Assembly: GCA_949358305.1 (NCBI GenBank)
Contig: OX442314.1
Coordinates: 54,011,369-54,075,368 of the forward strand
Origin: Strigamia acuminata
Taxonomy: Eukaryota; Arthropoda; Chilopoda; Geophilomorpha; Linotaeniidae
Reading direction: 5' to 3'
DNA length: 64,000 bases
The notes beneath the pieces are model-generated. The model saw only the letters and a list, made by a program, of their open reading frames with translations. It did not search any database and had not been told where the DNA came from. Shown piece by piece: positions 1 through 11,500 of this stretch. A program made the translations under genes and the position numbers. The stretch's first letter is position 1; the number at the start of each line of letters is the position of its first letter.

Positions 1-100
1 AGTTGATGCTTGTTGCGTGATACAATGTAACGACACATGCTCAACTGAAGGCCAGATTTGTTGCTTAGTTAAATGCAAACAAGGCACTTGTAATGCTTAA
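1..100 (+). CDS. 3' end of a Cys-rich CCxxxC-repeat protein gene (partial)
   Basis: The frame starting at base 2 is open and stops with TAA at 98-100. Its 32 residues contain two CCxxxC units plus two isolated cysteines and differ from the C-terminus of the intact gene at 29001-29291 at only three residues (Asp/Gly, Val/Ile, Gly/Ser). It is therefore the tail of a paralogue whose start lies left of the window. The similarity continues into the 3' flank. No function is recognised. Confidence 0.75.
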   Translation, partial: VDACCVIQCNDTCSTEGQICCLVKCKQGTCNA

Positions 101-346
101 TGTTGCTGATCAATTTGTTATTAAAAAGTAATGATTTAATTTATTTTGTCATCATTTTTTAATTTAAAAATCTGAGTGTTTGGATGCCATGTGGTCAGGG
201 AGAGCCACTGGACGCTGGACGCAACACACAAGATAAGAATACAACAAAAGACACAAGAACCACCAGATAGTTTTGGTATTGGCTTTATTGTAGTCTAGGG
301 TTATCATGGGTGTCTTACAGTGCATTTCCTAATGCAATGGCTACTG
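1..346 (+). repeat. Duplicated segment, copy 1 (partner at 29192-29539)
   Basis: Bases 1-346 align almost end to end with 29192-29539: the coding tail, the spacer after the stop, and a shared downstream stretch containing GGACGCTGGACGCAACACAC. Similarity stops abruptly after CTACTGC (347 versus 29540). This looks like a segmental duplication that included the Cys-rich gene and its 3' flank. Confidence 0.8.
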
Positions 347-914
347 CAGCCATTCCTAATCAGACCGCGTGTCACAGCAATCATTGGGTCGCATGACACG
401 TTAGGCGAAGTTGCGTTTCGGCCACGCCGCCGTAACGTTATTGAGAACTTAAACCTCAGGTTCCGGTGGGCGGTTCCGGTGGGCGACAGAGTCGCCATGC
501 CGATTGATTGGATCGCTATCACAGTCAGTTTGGATGAGCAATCGCAATGCGACGGTTTGCATTGCTGGCTAGAAAAACAACTCTGTGCGCCGCTGCAGGT
601 CCCACCCACTTCCGGGGCCCGATACCACCAATCAAGGGCCCGCAGCTCCATCTGGTTGCGAAGGACCGCAACAGGCGCGCGAGAGACATGAGAGGTGCGA
701 GAACTGCTTCAAGTGCATTGTCGTTGCAGTGCAGTGATCAGCCTGCGGGGGCAGCTGGTCAAAAAATTTAAAGTCAACACAGTACTTCAATATGATGCCA
801 ATCCACTTTTTGTTAAATGTTTTTGTCACATGTTATGTTCTTGGAACGTGACCGCACTTGGACTCTCAGGTGCTGACACGTAAGAAAGCTATCACGTCAA
901 TCAGGTAAGAAGTA
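347..914. other. Unassigned, relatively GC-rich stretch
   Basis: Open frames exist on both strands (for example 320-691 plus and 304-651 minus) but they overlap each other, cross the duplication breakpoint near 347 and match no family I recognise. I see no convincing gene here. Confidence 0.3.
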
Positions 915-1193
915 ATGATGAGTGCCAGCCAAGATAATGTGGTTGGATGCAACTATTTGCCATACAGGTCCAAGAACAACTTGTGGGTCCCTCAACTGAC
1001 CAAGACATTTCACGCTTTTCCAGTGTATGGATTTATAGGGGTGACAAAGTACCTTTTGTCACAAGGACTAGACTTTGTGCTTAGTCATCGGTTTTTGCAA
1101 GATGCATTGGAGGAACATTTTGGAAGACACCGGCAATTGGGCTGCAGATCAGACAATCCAACTCTACAGTCGTTTGGGTATAAACGTAATTAA
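915..1193 (+). pseudogene. P-element/THAP9-like transposase C-terminal fragment
   Basis: The 92-residue frame ends with a segment of the pattern F-L-Q-D-A-L-E-E-H-F-G-R-x-R, then S-D-N-P-T. This resembles the conserved 'sQDxLEnfFGxxRxxGG..dNPT' region near the C-terminus of P-element-type (THAP9-like) transposases. Nothing upstream continues the transposase, so it is a fragment of an old DNA transposon. The family call rests on this one motif, and other transposases with a similar C-terminal motif are possible. Confidence 0.5.
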
Positions 1194-1947
1194 TCATTGT
1201 GTAAAGCAAGAGCCATAGTTAGGTAATTTTGCCAATGATGGATAATTCTACCTGCGATAAAAAACATTTTTTAGTCAGTGACGTAAAAAGTAATTTTTTA
1301 CTGATCAAAATCAAAAATTTACTACAATCGAAATTTCTTTAAAAAACTAAACAAAGAATAAAAATAAATTAAAATAGATATTTAAGTCATCTGAAATTTA
1401 TAAATTTGTGCCATTTTTGTTCAAATTGCATGGCGAATTAACAACCCAGAGTCAGCGATGAACGCGGTAGATTAATCAATGTGACCGCTTGACCACCCAC
1501 AGTGACCTGCATCACTCTACACACCACCCAGTGACCCTAAGGTCGTCCCCCCTTGCGGGGTGGACCGACCCAGCTAGGGAAGGAGGGAGCACAGGATGTA
1601 GCCCCTATGATTGTCATGAAAAGCGTGTGAAATCTAATTTACAGCAAATGGTATTTCCTGTTAGCACGAGGAGAATCCTCAGTCTGAACAAAAACTTGAA
1701 CCGGAAAACATCTCTAGAAAACACACTTGAAAAACCTTAAACATTTCTTGTTTGTTTTGAGATATTCACTTTATTTTGTTCTCATTGCTTGGAATAACAG
1801 CCAGTTAATGCCAGCTCAACAGATTATTGTCTTTTCCAAAAAGATAAGCTGTGTGAAGAAGCGGTTAGTGTCTTTTCCTAAAAAGACAGAGAATTTTCAA
1901 GTCTGTCACCGAGAAATGCGCTTTTCCGCTGTCGCATCCAATAAAAA
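1194..1947. other. Non-coding AT-rich stretch, nothing recognised
   Basis: Short frames only (1489-1740, 1727-1984), with no motif I recognise and no splice context. No tandem repeat or inverted repeat of note. Confidence 0.4.
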
Positions 1948-3639
1948 CCACATATCTCCAAATCTGCACCTTGTGATTTATTGAAAATTGGCCAGGGTGT
2001 TGTCAGGAGAGTCCCCCCTTTGCTTTGTTCAAAAGCACAGACACACAACTCTTGCAGGCTGTGCACAGCAACAGCTCGAATCTCAGAAATGGAGGGTTTA
2101 TTGTATAAATTCATTTTGTTTCCTGATTTTAATGTAGCCATTATTTTTTTTAATCCTCGTTCTGGAGAATTGTATTTCCAAGTGATCCATAGGAGTATAT
2201 AGGGGCCAGGTGGTTTTCCAACACTCTACATAGCAAAACATGAAGCTACCGATCAAGTAATGACATTTGTCTGTAACCTCTCTGTTGAAGAAAGACCGGA
2301 TCTGATAGTTAACTTCACAGAACCGCTACGGCATCCTTTCGCAGAAGAATGGTCAAGTTTCCTGACAATACAGTTGAACATTTAGATATGGATTTCTCAT
2401 GCCATGGATTTTTCAATGTAAATTTGATTTTTTTTAACGTGATTTATAAATTTTTTCAATTTATTTTTTTTTTAGATTGAGATATTGGAGAATATTAGAG
2501 GTGGTGCAACAGACCATGAATTAAAATGAAAACTACAATGCTTATGATGACTGGTTGCTGTCGATCACCGAATGCGTCACCTTTATGTGGGGATATGTAC
2601 GTATCTTTTTTTTATTTTTTTTTTATTTTTAATTTTAAGTTTTCATTTTTGTTTCTTTTAGTATCTACGTGGCGGATTATTTGGCTGTCACTAATGTGTG
2701 TTTTATTCGAGGCTTACTTTAAGATTCGACCAGTGTGCAGACTAGTTTTCAAACTCGAGCTAATTTTGCGTGGTTTAAGCATTTGGATTAAAATGGCCAA
2801 AGATCTTCTTAGAGGACCAAGACCCACAAGTGATGACCATCCACCACATTTTGGTTTTGTGGTCAAACGTTTGGAGATGGTAGACGCTGGACCATCAAGA
2901 GAGCTGCTCGCCCAAAGAAGGTCGTTTCAAGGATGGGTCACTCGGTACTGCGAAGAGTTTCAAGAGGCACTCAAGGCGGTTGGTCAAGATTTGGATCCCT
3001 TGATACTCGTTCTGGGAAGACTACAAGCAATGTCCAAGTAACTCAGTGACTTGGAAGAGAACTGCTGGACATTTGGCCAGACGATCAAATTGAATCAGAA
3101 CTTGAGTCCGCTCAGAAGTACGTAATAAAACTAACGGAAGCCAAGACACAGTGTGCAATATTGAAGAAACAACTTGGTCAATCAAGCCCATTGTCCAGAA
3201 GAGATCCACGAATCCTTTGCGTCCACACCTTTGCCTGATACACCGTTGTTGCACACACTACGGAAAGGCAATGGAGATTTTCGTGACAACGCTTCATCCG
3301 TGCAGTCAAGGGGTCTGAGCCACTCTTCACATGGAAACGCAATCGGTCAGTCCAACACAAGAGTGAAGCTGCCCACACTGGACATCCTCAAGTTTGATGG
3401 CAATTTTATCAAGTGGCAGGCCTTTGCGGACCGGTTTTATATTCCACAATTGGGTCCAACTCCAAGCTTACTTGTTAGTGAAGTTAAGAGATTTGCGTTG
3501 CAGATGACAACTTTGCCGGCCCAACCCTGGCAACATTTGATTTTTTGAGTCCGTTTCCAGACAGATCTTTGCTTATTGTGCCGATCGACACTTAAATTCA
3601 TTGAAAATAGACAACTAATTTTTAGGCGTAAACCAGCAT
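1948..3639 (+). repeat. BEL/Pao-like repeat, copy A
   Basis: The segment from about 1948 to 3639 recurs, shortened, at 22722-23745, and a fragment recurs at 22519-22712. Copy A carries 170 bases (about 2585-2755) that copies B and C lack. It also has the longer right part (3070-3585) with the DUF1759-like segment that copy C lacks. A coding-looking stretch at 2255-2386 is shared with copy C but is not recognised. The right end of copy A is where the copia element inserted (TSD AAACA at 3640-3644). Confidence 0.6.
2526..3548 (+). pseudogene. BEL/Pao-type gag remnant with DUF1759-like segment
   Basis: Two overlapping frames cover this remnant. The first (to 3041) has a helical, coiled-coil-like N-terminal gag region. 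Compared with copy C it has CAA changed to the stop TAA at 3039-3041 and one base missing in the following GAGAAGCTG. The second frame (3174-3548) contains V-K-L-P-T-L-D-I-L-K-F-D-G-N-F-I-K-W-Q, which fits the 'KLPKlxLpkFxGdplkWqsF' signature of DUF1759 in BEL/Pao gag proteins. No protease, RT or integrase follows. This is a dead retrotransposon fragment. Confidence 0.65.
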
Positions 3640-3644
3640 AAACA
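3640..3644. repeat. Target-site duplication AAACA (left) of the copia element
   Basis: AAACA immediately precedes the left LTR terminus (TGTTAG, 3645) and recurs at 22514-22518 just after the right LTR terminus (CCCACA, 22513). A 5-bp duplication is usual for Ty1/copia. Confidence 0.9.
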
Positions 3645-3693
3645 TGTTAGAGTCAAGGAGGAGGCGTTTTCAAACAGGAACAAAATATAACGT
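3645..3693 (-). repeat. Copia left LTR, first part (49 bp)
   Basis: Identical in order to bases 1-49 of the right LTR (22351-22399). It is cut at ACGT, which is repeated at 17797-17800 where the LTR resumes. Confidence 0.92.
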
Positions 3694-4366
3694 TGTCACG
3701 GGCACGTCTACCCGCCTATTTTTAATTTAGAATAACCCAATCTTATTTCTTATAATATTTTCTTGTTTCTGACACTCGTAATGATTCATCTCGCTTACTC
3801 ATCTTCATTTAATGAATGCGCAATCTGGATGATGCGCATATCATTATTCTTAACAATTGAACTCCTATTTTCACCTTTCCACCCCCTTCTCTAATTGATC
3901 TGACCAGTCACATGACTGAGTTTTCCTCTTTCCAATCATCCTAAGTTTAATCACTTCTTCTTATGCTCTCTAACGGATAACACCAATTTCCCTTAGTAAC
4001 ATTTAGATTTAGTCCACTATTATTTGCGCCTTCGACAAGCGCTCCCACATCTAACCCTATTGCGCTATTTTCCATGCTGCCATCTTTTATATTATCACTG
4101 CCCGATGATATCCCCTTTCCACCTTAGGTTAATATCACCGTGCTTCCATTCTTTTACGACTACAACACCCGCCGTAAGCAAGGAACTGTCCAATATAAAT
4201 TATGTTAGTCAAACGCGAGTATTAGGTTTCCTGAGTTTCTGGATGTCCTCATTTGAAGGAAACAACGTTTAGGGAAATCTACGAACTTTGCCCATTACTA
4301 TTGCGCGAATTAGTTTTTGCGCGATATTGTTAGGAATTAATTATACCAACAGAATTAATCGTGACA
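3694..4366 (+). repeat. Gypsy element 5' LTR (673 bp)
   Basis: Starts TGTCACGGGC and ends ATCGTGACA. It matches 17124-17796 except for C/T changes near 4144 and 4220. It holds a TATAAA-type sequence near 4191 that could be the promoter, and six TGCGC motifs. The 82-codon frame at 4024-4272 is present in both LTRs and is not a gene. Confidence 0.93.
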
Positions 4367-4369
4367 ACA

Positions 4370-4389
4370 TGGCGAGCCTGACAGGATTC
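4370..4389 (+). promoter_or_regulatory. Primer binding site of the Gypsy element
   Basis: TGGCGAGCCTGACAGGATTC starts three bases after the 5' LTR. TGG complements a tRNA CCA end. The spacing (discriminator, 7-base acceptor, 5-base T stem, then ATTC of the T loop) fits a tRNA 3' end exactly. It resembles insect tRNA-Arg primer sites from memory; the tRNA identity is not certain. Confidence 0.65.
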
Positions 4390-4467
4390 TCGCTTATTTA
4401 GGCAGAAAACGCGCAAGAAAGTTAAGTTTTCGTTTAAATTATTAATCATTTTCATTATTTTTTCATC

Positions 4468-6375
4468 ATGTCGAATGAGTTGGGAAACGGTGAGGAAAAC
4501 CCCGCCGTACGAGACCCCTTTGATTTGGACGAGCTGGCTTCGTCTCTCGACTGGCAGCGTTATGAGCGTTTAAGGCGAGCACGAGCGGAGCAAAGTGAGT
4601 TATTGATAACCATTGCGAATTCAATGCCGCAAACATTTCGTGACAACATGTCGGCACAAATACCTGGCGTAAATATTTCTGCGCCAACGACAGTTGCCAC
4701 GTCAACACCAGCATATCAGCTCGTGCCTCCTGCTTTCTTCACTCCTGGCGTGTCAGGAATATCAATGAATCCGGCAATTTTACATTCCGAAGCTTTATTG
4801 ATGTGTGATATTCGTAATCAGTTTTTCGTTCAGGCACAGGGATTACTCAAAGAAATGCGTAGCATTTACCAACAAGGCACTAGCCCTCCACGTCCGACGA
4901 CACCCCCGTCAGAGGATGGTGGGTCCTCTCATGGATCCATAAGGGTAATAGGCAATTCGGCACCATTAGGAAATGAACTTTCCACGAAAGTTCCTCAGAG
5001 TGGAGGAGCGAGCCACCAACAACAATTTGCGCCCACTACCATCACTGCGCAACCGACGTCTACAACAACAACGCCACCGGTAATGACGCAGGCCACTACT
5101 TTTACTCAATGTCCATCCGTGGCATCACAAATTGTGGATTCAACAAAAGCCAATCAGCAGGTGATGAATTCTTTATTATGTGCCAAAATTAACAACACCG
5201 GGCACCCATCCGGAGTAAGGGCCCAATTATCTCTACCATCAATTCGAGTAAGACGAGAGGACTCTTCCCGAGGATATAACAATTATAAGGAAAAACTCCC
5301 ACATTTTGACCCTGAGAAGGCCACACTTGATTCTGTCAATTTGTTTCTTGCGCAATTATATGCGCACATGTATTCCACACGCATGCCCGAGGAGGAGTAT
5401 TTAAAAGTAAATATAATTCAAGCAACCCGTAATAAGGCGCAACGTTGGTGGTTGGCACTCAAACCAAAACCCAAAACGTGGAATGATTTCGAGGCATTGT
5501 TTCGTAAGGCATTCTCCATGAATTCAGCGGCTGCCAATGTGAAAATAGCAAATTGCAAGCAACGCAGTGGAGAATCCACCATGACTTTCCTCAGCGAAAT
5601 AATATACTATTTAGAAATTGCAGGCTACACAGACCCTGGATTACAATGAGAGAAAGCACAGAACATGCTGTTGTCCGACGTCGTCCAACTTTTGAGGACA
5701 ATGCACGTTAAAACAATTGACGAAGCAATTCAAATGGGAAACGACGTGGACAATCGACTACTACTCGACTCTCATCGCAAAACTGAGTATAAAAACTTGG
5801 GACTCGTTGATCAGTTTGCACCTTTTTCAGAAGCAAACCCCTCATCCCCCACCGTGTTGAAATCCGTGGACAAGTCCAGAGGTGAAGCCGAATCTAAACC
5901 TTCCACGTCCCACGACGCCAGACGTTTTACGCGCTATCGTAAACAACAACTTATGTTAGAACTAGCTGCGCTGGAAGCCCGACCCGAGCGACCTTCGCCG
6001 CCACAGGAACCAAATTCAAGTAGCAGCAGCGAGTCGGAACCGGAAGTGGACACCAAAAAGAGTTCTGTCGCCGGAGCTGCGCAAAAGGTGAACATTTCAG
6101 TAAATTCCACCACAATTGCGCCCCCTGCAGATCTCCCAAAGGACCATGTCTGTTCTACCTCCGTTGTTACATTTGCGCCATCACCAAAACCTCCAACAAG
6201 TGTCAAGTTTCCCGAAAAAGGTGCAGCTTGGCGCAAAACAAAAAAGGATTGGTGGTTCATGATAGAAAACACGACTTGGCGCCCTATTTGTCCTGTGTGC
6301 TACAAAGTTTTTGAGAGGCAGGAAAACTCTGACGGCCTGAAGTTCCCACGACCGGCGGAGCCAGGCCGCAAGTAA
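4468..6375 (+). pseudogene. gag: Gypsy gag with an in-frame TGA
   Basis: One frame runs from ATG 4468 to TAA 6375 (635 codons) except for TGA at 5647-5649 (codon 394). Residues about 270-394 form a Retrotrans_gag-like region with the pattern L-P-H-F-D-P then a W-W-L-A-L segment, and the frame after TGA continues the same helical domain. The N-terminus is Ser/Thr/Gln-rich. The C-terminal part has a short C-P-V-C motif at about codon 611 instead of a full CCHC knuckle. The TGA context (CAA TGA GAG) is not a known readthrough signal, so I read it as a point mutation, though suppression cannot be excluded. pol lies in the -1 frame. Confidence 0.8.
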
Positions 6376-7975
6376 ACCAACCGGTCTCCACAAGCGTAAA
6401 ACGTGTGGAATCATCAAGACGTGCTCCACCCAACATCACCCTTGACGAGAACATTTCCGATAGGATTATTCCAACAACAACTACTCTGTCTATTACTCCT
6501 AGTGAGTCTAAACCAGGAATTAGTGTTGTATCATCCACATCTTCATCACCGACAATGACGAATCAAAGGAAAACTTCAGTTTTGCAACCTGTAGCTTTCC
6601 AACTAGCATCTGGACCCGTTTCAAAGTCAACAGCTTTGCAAACTGCGACTGCACAGAAACAAATCACCAAGAATGTGAGTAAAAACTTTAAATTACCCAT
6701 TATTAAGACTACTTCCAGTGTCAATTCAGCGGAAGCGCCCGAGGAAGTGATCGCTCCAATGAAGGTATCTTTTGTCATGTTGACATCGGAAGAGCTTAAA
6801 GAATCTCAAGAGCCAATTATTGAGATAACACGCGCCGATAGATTGCGCAGGGAAGCTCCATGCGTAAAAATATCTTGGGCAAACGTATCATTTACCGCGC
6901 TTTTAGATTCAGGTGCCCAAACTTGCATCATGAGCGAGGAATTATTTCAACAACTTCACGAGAAGATGGGACTCGAGTTTATTAATTTACATGAAAAGGT
7001 ACAGGTCGCATCCGGACACGTAGTTACTGCTTCAAAATCAGTGACGCTTGCGTTGCGAGCGCCGTTAGGAGTAGTGAAATTCGTGTGTTTAGTGTTGCCT
7101 GACGCCAAAAATGACTTGATCCTCGGACGAGACTTTAACCAAGCAGTCGGAGCAACCATCGATCATGGGAGGAGCCAGTGGAGCTTGGCTGGCTCAGATG
7201 AAATTCGTGAATTCGTGACCTATGAAAACGCCAAAAAATCCGAGTCAATTCTCGTATTACCAATGGCACCGGAGGAACTAGATAAATCAGCAACTCCGCC
7301 AGTTAAAATAAGTGAGATTGTTCCAAATAAGATACTCAAAAGGCCTGCGCCACCCAGCGACATTAACTGCGTGCTGCTATTACATCAACCATTGAAAAAT
7401 GAGGTTTTTGAGTATCCGAACGACGACTCACAACGTCAAGTAAAGACAATTAGGCATCGCAGTCGAACCACGTGGTCGAATGTTTGGTCACCAAAACGAA
7501 AGGAAACTTCGAGAACTTCGGGTAAAGTGAAAAAGACAATCTCTCGTAAGTTAACTTTAAGTCAATTTCGTCGATTGCGCCGCCTTCGTCACAAATTGAA
7601 TGTTATTCGTCCCATCGCCAAACAACTGATTGCGCGACGAGCCAAGGATATTAACGACAAAAAGAAGTTAATTCACGACGCCAAAACGTTTGCGCAACCC
7701 AACAATGGTGAGAATGACTCAAATTCAATTGCTTACAACATCAACTTTTTGCAGTATCAGCCCAGTGAGAATCTGACCGATCTCGACTGGATTTACCACC
7801 AGTTATGGAACCATTTGACTGTTACGCAAATCAAACTATTAATAGAAACTTTGCAGCCAATTTCACAGATTTTCCGTGAGGAAATCGGTTTGTGTAATAA
7901 TACGGAATATGAGGTTAACCTGAAACCGGATTTTCGTCCGATCCATGTGCCAGTACGACCCGTAAACCCTGCGAA
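6376..7975 (+). pseudogene. pol: Gypsy pol, aspartic protease region up to the RT deletion
   Basis: The open frame in the -1 register relative to gag becomes free of stops after 6332 and runs to 8033. The retropepsin motif L-L-D-S-G-A-Q-T is at about 6900-6923 (catalytic Asp codon at 6906), and the second conserved patch L-I-L-G-R-D-F is near 7120. A basic Arg/Lys-rich tract at about 7440-7680 follows. The pre-RT segment (F-R-P-I-H-V-P-V) begins at about 7932. Near 7975 the conserved order jumps, and the frame then runs out of register into a stop at 8031-8033. Confidence 0.8.
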
Positions 7976-8540
7976 AACGTTCGTATGCCATTTGGCCCCA
8001 TCAACGGCCCTGCAACACTCCAAAGAGCGATGAACAAAACCTTGGCCAAATATTTGTACAAATTTGTATTTGTATACATTGATGATGTTATTATTTTTAG
8101 CAAAACATTTGAGGAGCATGTTCAACATTTGCGCCTCGTCTTGGAAGAATTATTTGATGCCGGTTTCACCATGAACGCCAACAAAACCGAGCTCTGTCAA
8201 CAGCGCCTCGAAGTTTTGGGCCACATCGTGGAATCTGGTCAAATTTCTCCAAATCCAAAAAAAGTGTCAGCTATCCAAAATTATCCTGCGCCAACAAATT
8301 TGCGCGAGTTACAACGTTTCAAAGGTATGGTGGGTTATTATCAATCTTTTATTGCGAACTTTTCCAAGACAAGTGAGGTATTCTGACCATTACTCAAAAA
8401 AGATGCTGTTTGGCATTGGAACGAAGCGCAACAAGAAGCTTTTGATTATCTTAAAGATCAAATAGCGACTCAACGCTAAAGAGACGTTTTCCCAGCTGGA
8501 AAAAGCCATTCATCCTTCAACAGATGCAAGCTATTCCGGC
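7976..8540 (+). pseudogene. pol: Gypsy RT remnant with large deletion, stops and frameshifts
   Basis: The reading frame resumes at M-P-F-G-P-I-N-G-P-A, normally about 105-110 residues downstream of the motif left of 7975. RT fingers and the first catalytic Asp (LDL motif) are therefore missing. Motif C Y-I-D-D is at 8075-8086 and the thumb/connection follows. TGA at 8384-8386 and TAA near 8478-8480 interrupt the frame. RNase H similarity then passes through a second frame before reaching T-D-A-S-Y-S-G near 8523. The RT cannot be functional. Confidence 0.85.
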
Positions 8541-11500
8541 TTGGGGTCGGCTTTAATGCAATTAAATGACGCTGGAGAAAGGATACCAATAGCTTTCGCT
8601 TCCCGTGCGCTTAACAGTGCTGAGAAAAACTATAATGTGACTGAAATTGAGTGCCTAGCAGCCGTGTGGGCAGTGAAACGTTTCCGCGCTTATCTAGAAA
8701 TGATGCCATTTTATTTAGAGAGTGATCATCGTTCTTTAAAGTGGTTATTTCAACAAAGAGAACCAACTGGCCGACTTGCTCGTTGGGTACTCTCATTAAG
8801 CGAATACAAATTCACGTTCCTGCACTGCTCGGGATGCAAGAATCGAGTGGCTGACGCATTGAGCAGAGCACCAGTCGATCCACCCGAATACGACGAGGAA
8901 GATGACAGCCCACTCGTCGATGAAGCCTGCTACACAGCATACTTTGATGACTGTAATCAGTGGCCAGCATTATCCATAATTACCGAGTTGCCAAAAGACA
9001 TTAATAGACGATTTAAGAAAATGTTCAAAAATAAATTCATTAAATCAACTTTAATTTCAGCCATTTCACCAACTAAGTCAAGGAAAGGAAAAAGAAAATC
9101 CCTCATTCCTCGTCGAATTACGGGGACCACGACACCATCAAATGCGCCAACTCAAATTGCGCAACCCACTTCAACAGCTGCGACAACTCCAGTTGCACAA
9201 CCAACTCAACAAACAACTCCAGTAACCTCACCAGTAATTTCACCTAATTCTCCATCAGTTCGTGTTTCAGTGCCACTTCGTACGCGCAGACAACATTCAT
9301 TAATTCCGATATTAACAAAGAAAAGAGGACGACCACGTAAGATTATGATAATCCCAGTGCTCTCCCCTCGCGCCAAACGGGCCATTGCGACAAGAACTCG
9401 AGCTAGATTAAGGGATCCCACTTTAGTTCCGAAAATATCTCCGAAATTACCAAGATATGGCGCTAATATAAACAAATGGAAACATCCGAAATTACTAAAG
9501 GCACAGAGGGTTGGAAAGGGTAAAAAGACGCCAAAAACGCCTCGTTTAGTGGTTTCACCCATCCCTACATTACCTCCCAGTCCTATTCCTGTCCCTATTT
9601 CCATTCCTACTCCCGTTCCTCTAGCACCAACTCTCCCTACTCCACCACCAAGAGGACCACCCAGGAAGTCATCTGGAATCCCTTCTCATATTTTACCCCC
9701 GCGTAAAAAAACCATTATCACACCAAAATCAACTCCTGTTTCCAAAATACCAACTCCACCAATTCCTAGACCCAAAGGACGACCCCGAAAGTCAGCTGGA
9801 ATTCCTTCTCATATTTTGCCACCAAGACCAAAACCTACCCCAAAATCAACGTCTATCCAAATTCCAAATTTTCCCACACCTTCTCCCACTCAATCCATTC
9901 CAATATCACCATCTCCTATTCCTCCAACCTCTCCTGTGTCTTCGCCGTCAACAACAACTGATACAGCACCGACTATGCCCCCAGTGTTCGACCCCGGACC
10001 AGGACCTTCTGGACAACAACGCCCAGATGGATATACTTCCGAGCCGGACTCTGACACTTCGTCATCAGACACTGACAGTTTTAGTCCGATCCGAGACTTT
10101 CCTTCGCCGGTGGAATATCCAGTGCCAAGAGGTGGAATGCCTCGAACTCCGACAAGGTTACGCCCGAGATCTGAACGAACATTTACAGAATCAGACAGAA
10201 GGCTCACCGAAGCGGAGCAGCAGGCTGAATTGGAACATGATCCACCTATTGAACATCCACCATTTGAAATGTTACCAGATGCCGCTGAAATAATAGCTGC
10301 TCAGAGACAAGATCCATGGTCGCGTGAGTTGATATTCTACTTAACTGCTCAAATGCTGCCGGTCGATCCAGTCGAAGCTGCGCAAGTTCAAAAAGGCGCG
10401 CAAAATTTTGGTATGCATAAAGATATGTTATGTCGATTTCCACCAGTCCACATTAATGAAATACGCAAAAGGCGTCAAATTTATCTCCCTTTGGAGTTGC
10501 GCGAACGATATTTCCGCGCAATGCATTACCCTCCAGTAGTGGGGCACATGGGAAGAGAAAAAACCCTCCATCGTTTAAAGACGCGTGTATATTGGCCCAA
10601 AATAAGAGAAGATGTCCAAACATGGATCCAGGTTTGCGAGGCTTGCCAGCGCGCAAAACCATTAAATCGCCTGCCTTATGGCAAAATGATAATGTCGAGA
10701 GCGCGCCACTTGTTTTCCGCAATATACATTGATTACTATGGCAAAAAACCATGTTCAGTGGGCGGCCATTGCTATGCCTTCGTAATGGTCGACTCAGCGA
10801 GTCGTTGGTTAGACGTAAGACTAACAGAAGATTCCACCATCGCAACTTCAGTTGCGCAAATTCAGAAATTTACGAAACGCTGGGGTTTCCCCAAAATTAT
10901 CATTAGCGATAATGCCCCTGCTTTCCGGTCACCTGAGTTTCGCAGCCAAATCCAGCAATTAGGCGCAGTAAACCGCTACACTGCAGCATACCACCCCCAA
11001 GGCAATATTGCCGAACGCCTAAACCAATCTTTAAAGAACTGCATTTTAGCTTACATAGACGACCACGACAGGTGGGACGTAAATATCGGTTATTTTGTTT
11101 TGGCAATCAATTCGGCGTACCAAATTTCGTTAAAGTACTCTCCATTTAAGTTAGTTACAGGCCAAGAAGCCAGATTCCCTGGTGATATTGATAGTGACAC
11201 AGATGACGGGAAACCTTTACCGCCTTCTGAGGCTGAAAACCTCCATGAGCAAATGCGCACCATGCGAGAAAGGGCGATGAACAATTTGCGCGAATCCCAG
11301 ATCCGCCACAAAAAATGGTTCGATTTGAAACGTCGCGCTCACGACTTTCGCCCTGGCGATTGGGTAACGTTGCGCAATCGGCAACCCTCTTCCGCCGACA
11401 GACAGTTTGCAGCTGGCTTACGCCAGCGAACTGAGGGAGTCTATATCATTCACAAATTGGTGGGCCCCAATACTGTCATCTTAATGGACCAAAATGGCAG

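Noticed and set aside
304-691. Overlapping ORFs on both strands at the left end
   Set aside because: They cross the breakpoint of the segmental duplication at 347 and resemble no known family.
2597-2660. GTACGT...TTTTAG as a true intron in the BEL/Pao-like repeat
   Set aside because: The extra segment relative to copies B and C (2585-2755) is wider than this GT-AG pair, so a clean spliced copy is not demonstrated.
4024-4272. 82-codon ORF present twice (also 17454-17702)
   Set aside because: It lies within both LTRs of the 14-kb element and looks like chance.
6240-6246. A AAA AAG, a classic -1 slippery heptamer in gag
   Set aside because: It is in the right register, but the -1 frame after it meets TGA at 6312-6314 and again at 6330-6332, so it cannot lead into pol.
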